Of a DNA stretch of 64,000 nucleotides, positions 62,343 through 64,000 are shown piece by piece; the stretch's first letter is position 1; the number at the start of each line of letters is the position of its first letter. The notes under the pieces were generated by a model. The model worked only from the letters and a program-made list of their open reading frames with translations. It did no database searches and had not been told where the DNA came from. Source of the stretch: an uncultured Siphonobacter sp. (GTDB lineage: Bacteria; Bacteroidota; Bacteroidia; Cytophagales; Spirosomataceae); the NCBI GenBank assembly GCA_913775095.1, contig CAJYIW010000019.1, positions 496,001-560,000 of the forward strand, written 5' to 3'. A program made the position numbers and the translations under genes.

Positions 62343-64000
62343 TTATCGGGGTGTAATTTCAAAAACGAATACGCCACTGGCCGGAATCTGTACGGGAATC
62401 GCTTCCGTTGCCCGGAAGGATCCTTTGACTTTTTTAGCCAGCAGAAGGTCTTTGTACTGATAATTTCCTTCGGGGTTCCGCCCGGTCAGCTCCCAGAAAT
62501 GTTGGGGAATGCGAACTTCCGCCGTCCGGGACTCCTCCCGATGGAAATTCGTTACGAATAAGAGAACCTGGTTTTCCGTATACCGGAGGTAGCTGTACAT
62601 ATGCACGTCATCATACCCCGGCGACTGCCCCCAGTTGTTGGCGTACTGTAAATCGTAAAACTGACCCGTCTGAATGGCTTCTGATTTCAGACAGAGCTTA
62701 TTAACGGCCGCGTAGAATTCGTACAACTGTTTTTCTCCGGCGTTTAACTGGCCGCCATCAAACTGGCCTTCATTCATCAGCTTCTGCCATTGGGGAACGG
62801 CCCACCAGTCAAAAATGGTAGTTCGACCGTCTTTGGTCTGAAAGCCTTCGGCATCCGCGGCCGGCTCCCCCGCTTCCTGACCGAAAAACAACATCAGCGG
62901 CCCCCGCCCCATCGTCGCACTCACGACCCAGGCCGGAATGGCGTAGTTAGGGTTTCCGGCAAAAAACTCGCTGGCAATGCGTTGCTCGTCGTGGTTTTCC
63001 AGAAAACGCAGCATGTGCTGATCAATATCCCCCGATTCCTGTTGCCAGATTCGGGTGATATCTGCCGCATTTCCGCGACCTTCCATTAAGGCCCGTAACG
63101 TGTCGTAAAGACCTACCTTATCGTAGAGGTAATCGAATTTACCGTTGAAGATGTAATTATGATACTGAGCCGGATTATATATTTCGGCAATGAAATCGAC
63201 CGCATACTTCGCTTTTACCTGCGGAATACACCAGCCCCAGAATTCTACCGGCACCATTTCGGCCATATCACACCGGAACCCATCCACGCCCTTACTGGCC
63301 CAGAACAACAGAATGTCCCGCATCTTAAACCAGGTGTTGGGAATGGGATCGAAATGCGTAGTCCGGTTATTGAGGTAATCCACGCCGTAGTTCAGCTTCG
63401 TAGTTTCGTACCAGTGGTTGAGGTCCGGTTGCGAAGAAAACACATCATCTCCCGTGGCTTTGGCGGGGTATTCATGGTAAGGTTGTACCGATTCCACGGG
63501 TACGTGCACGCCTTCGGGAATGATAAACTCTTCGCCGGGCAGGTAATAGAAATTATTTTCGGGTGAAAAAGCTACGCCCGACACATCGCCCTCTCCCAAA
63601 TCCAGAACGCCCGTGGGCTTCACGTCAGAATGATACTGACGGGCCACGTGATTGGGTACGAAATCAATGATTAACTTGAGTTTCTGTTTATGAACTCGTT
63701 CCACCATAGCTTCGAACTCGGCCATGCGATTCACGGGATTTTGAGCCAGAAAAGGGTTAACGTCGTAATAATCTTTAATGGCATAAGGAGAACCCGCCCG
63801 ACCTTTGATGACTGCCGGATGATCTTTCGGAATGCCCAGTTCGGAGAAATCCTCCATGGTGGCGTGTTCGATAACGCCCATAGTCCAGACGTGCGTAACG
63901 CCGAATTTTTTCAGACTCTTTAACGCCGTTTCGTTGACGTCATTAAAGGTTCCGGTACCGTTTTCTTTCAGGGAACCCCAGGGCTTTACCTGCTTGGTTT
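62343..64000 (-). CDS. Alpha-amylase (GH13), 5' end outside the window
   Basis: The frame is open to the right end of the window, so the start lies beyond 64000; the visible part is about 551 residues. It has the GH13 regions I to IV: FVPNHVARQ, GVDGFRCDM with the nucleophile Asp, FIAEIYNP with the acid/base Glu, and LENHDEQR with the third Asp. GH13 enzymes hydrolyse or rearrange alpha-glucans. It is the upstream member of a minus-strand unit with the MFS transporter 11 bases downstream. The first visible residues (KFGVTHVWTMGVIEH) are the second strand of the barrel, so perhaps 30-50 residues are missing. Confidence 0.93.
   Translation of the reverse strand, partial: TKQVKPWGSLKENGTGTFNDVNETALKSLKKFGVTHVWTMGVIEHATMEDFSELGIPKDHPAVIKGRAGSPYAIKDYYDVNPFLAQNPVNRMAEFEAMVERVHKQKLKLIIDFVPNHVARQYHSDVKPTGVLDLGEGDVSGVAFSPENNFYYLPGEEFIIPEGVHVPVESVQPYHEYPAKATGDDVFSSQPDLNHWYETTKLNYGVDYLNNRTTHFDPIPNTWFKMRDILLFWASKGVDGFRCDMAEMVPVEFWGWCIPQVKAKYAVDFIAEIYNPAQYHNYIFNGKFDYLYDKVGLYDTLRALMEGRGNAADITRIWQQESGDIDQHMLRFLENHDEQRIASEFFAGNPNYAIPAWVVSATMGRGPLMLFFGQEAGEPAADAEGFQTKDGRTTIFDWWAVPQWQKLMNEGQFDGGQLNAGEKQLYEFYAAVNKLCLKSEAIQTGQFYDLQYANNWGQSPGYDDVHMYSYLRYTENQVLLFVTNFHREESRTAEVRIPQHFWELTGRNPEGNYQYKDLLLAKKVKGSFRATEAIPVQIPASGVFVFEITPR

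Noticed and set aside
1-64000. tRNA, rRNA, replication origin, prophage or integrative element
   Set aside because: No tRNA-like cloverleaf or 3' end, no rRNA core sequence, no dnaA-box cluster, integrase, transposase or phage structural gene was recognised on either strand.

Overview
The window reads as a chromosomal segment of a Bacteroidota bacterium, most likely order Cytophagales (Spirosoma/Siphonobacter-like; the genus is a guess). The evidence is a SusC/SusD outer-membrane pair, a gliding-motility GldC homologue, type III and type II glutamine synthetases, DUF5686, DUF4159 and DUF4197 proteins typical of the phylum, and several Bacteroidota-type promoters (TTTG, about 19-22 bases, TAnnTTTG). 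There is no rRNA, tRNA, CRISPR array, integrase, IS transposase or phage gene. Most genes are ordinary housekeeping or metabolic genes, closely packed and separated by clear hairpin terminators.

Layout. 1-9.2 kb: the end of an MmcQ/YjbR gene, a TPR protein, uxaC, a secreted thioredoxin-fold protein, gldC, a DUF4197 protein, cinA, a 2-oxoacid dehydrogenase E2, a fatty-acid desaturase and a DUF4159 protein. 9.2-18.6 kb: rsmE and an acidic protein, then a nitrogen-assimilation island. In it, glutamine synthetase III (glnN) and a type II glutamine synthetase are divergent across a 488-base AT-rich regulatory gap, followed by mtaB and an outer-membrane porin/ammonium-channel pair. 19-26 kb: a ferredoxin divergent from an acyl-CoA reductase, a TetR regulator with a Tet(X)-like flavin monooxygenase, a large DUF5686 protein and an esterase.

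26.06-31.02 kb holds the most interesting locus. Five co-directional genes encode an alpha/beta hydrolase, an ATP-grasp ligase, a GCS2-type carboxylate-amine ligase, a class I glutamine amidotransferase and a second protein that looks like a circularly permuted ATP-grasp enzyme. Three different amide-bond-forming ligases in one probable operon, with no NRPS or PKS, suggest synthesis of an unknown small peptide or amide. A class III aminotransferase follows from its own promoter.

32.5-39.4 kb is housekeeping: trxA, a DUF2461 protein, trpS, a PAP2 phosphatase, a DUF2147 protein, prs, rplY and a CocE-type hydrolase. 39.7-47.5 kb holds a YceI lipoprotein divergent from a membrane-anchored winged-helix regulator, then a SusC/SusD pair whose SusC has an unusual proline-rich N-terminal extension, and a small membrane protein. 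47.7-59 kb holds a PIG-L deacetylase, a universal stress protein, aconitase, topA, a zinc-cysteine-less CobB sirtuin and a subtilase. 59.5-64 kb carries an alpha-amylase (cut by the window end), an MFS sugar transporter, a DUF1460 hydrolase and a TetR regulator on the minus strand; this looks like an alpha-glucan-use operon.

The intergenic regions contain several families of REP-like palindromes: a GCTnCCnGC hairpin family, an 88-base double-hairpin unit in tandem near 39.5 kb with a third copy at 41.5 kb, and two other palindromic elements at 59.2-59.35 kb. No RAYT transposase is in the window.
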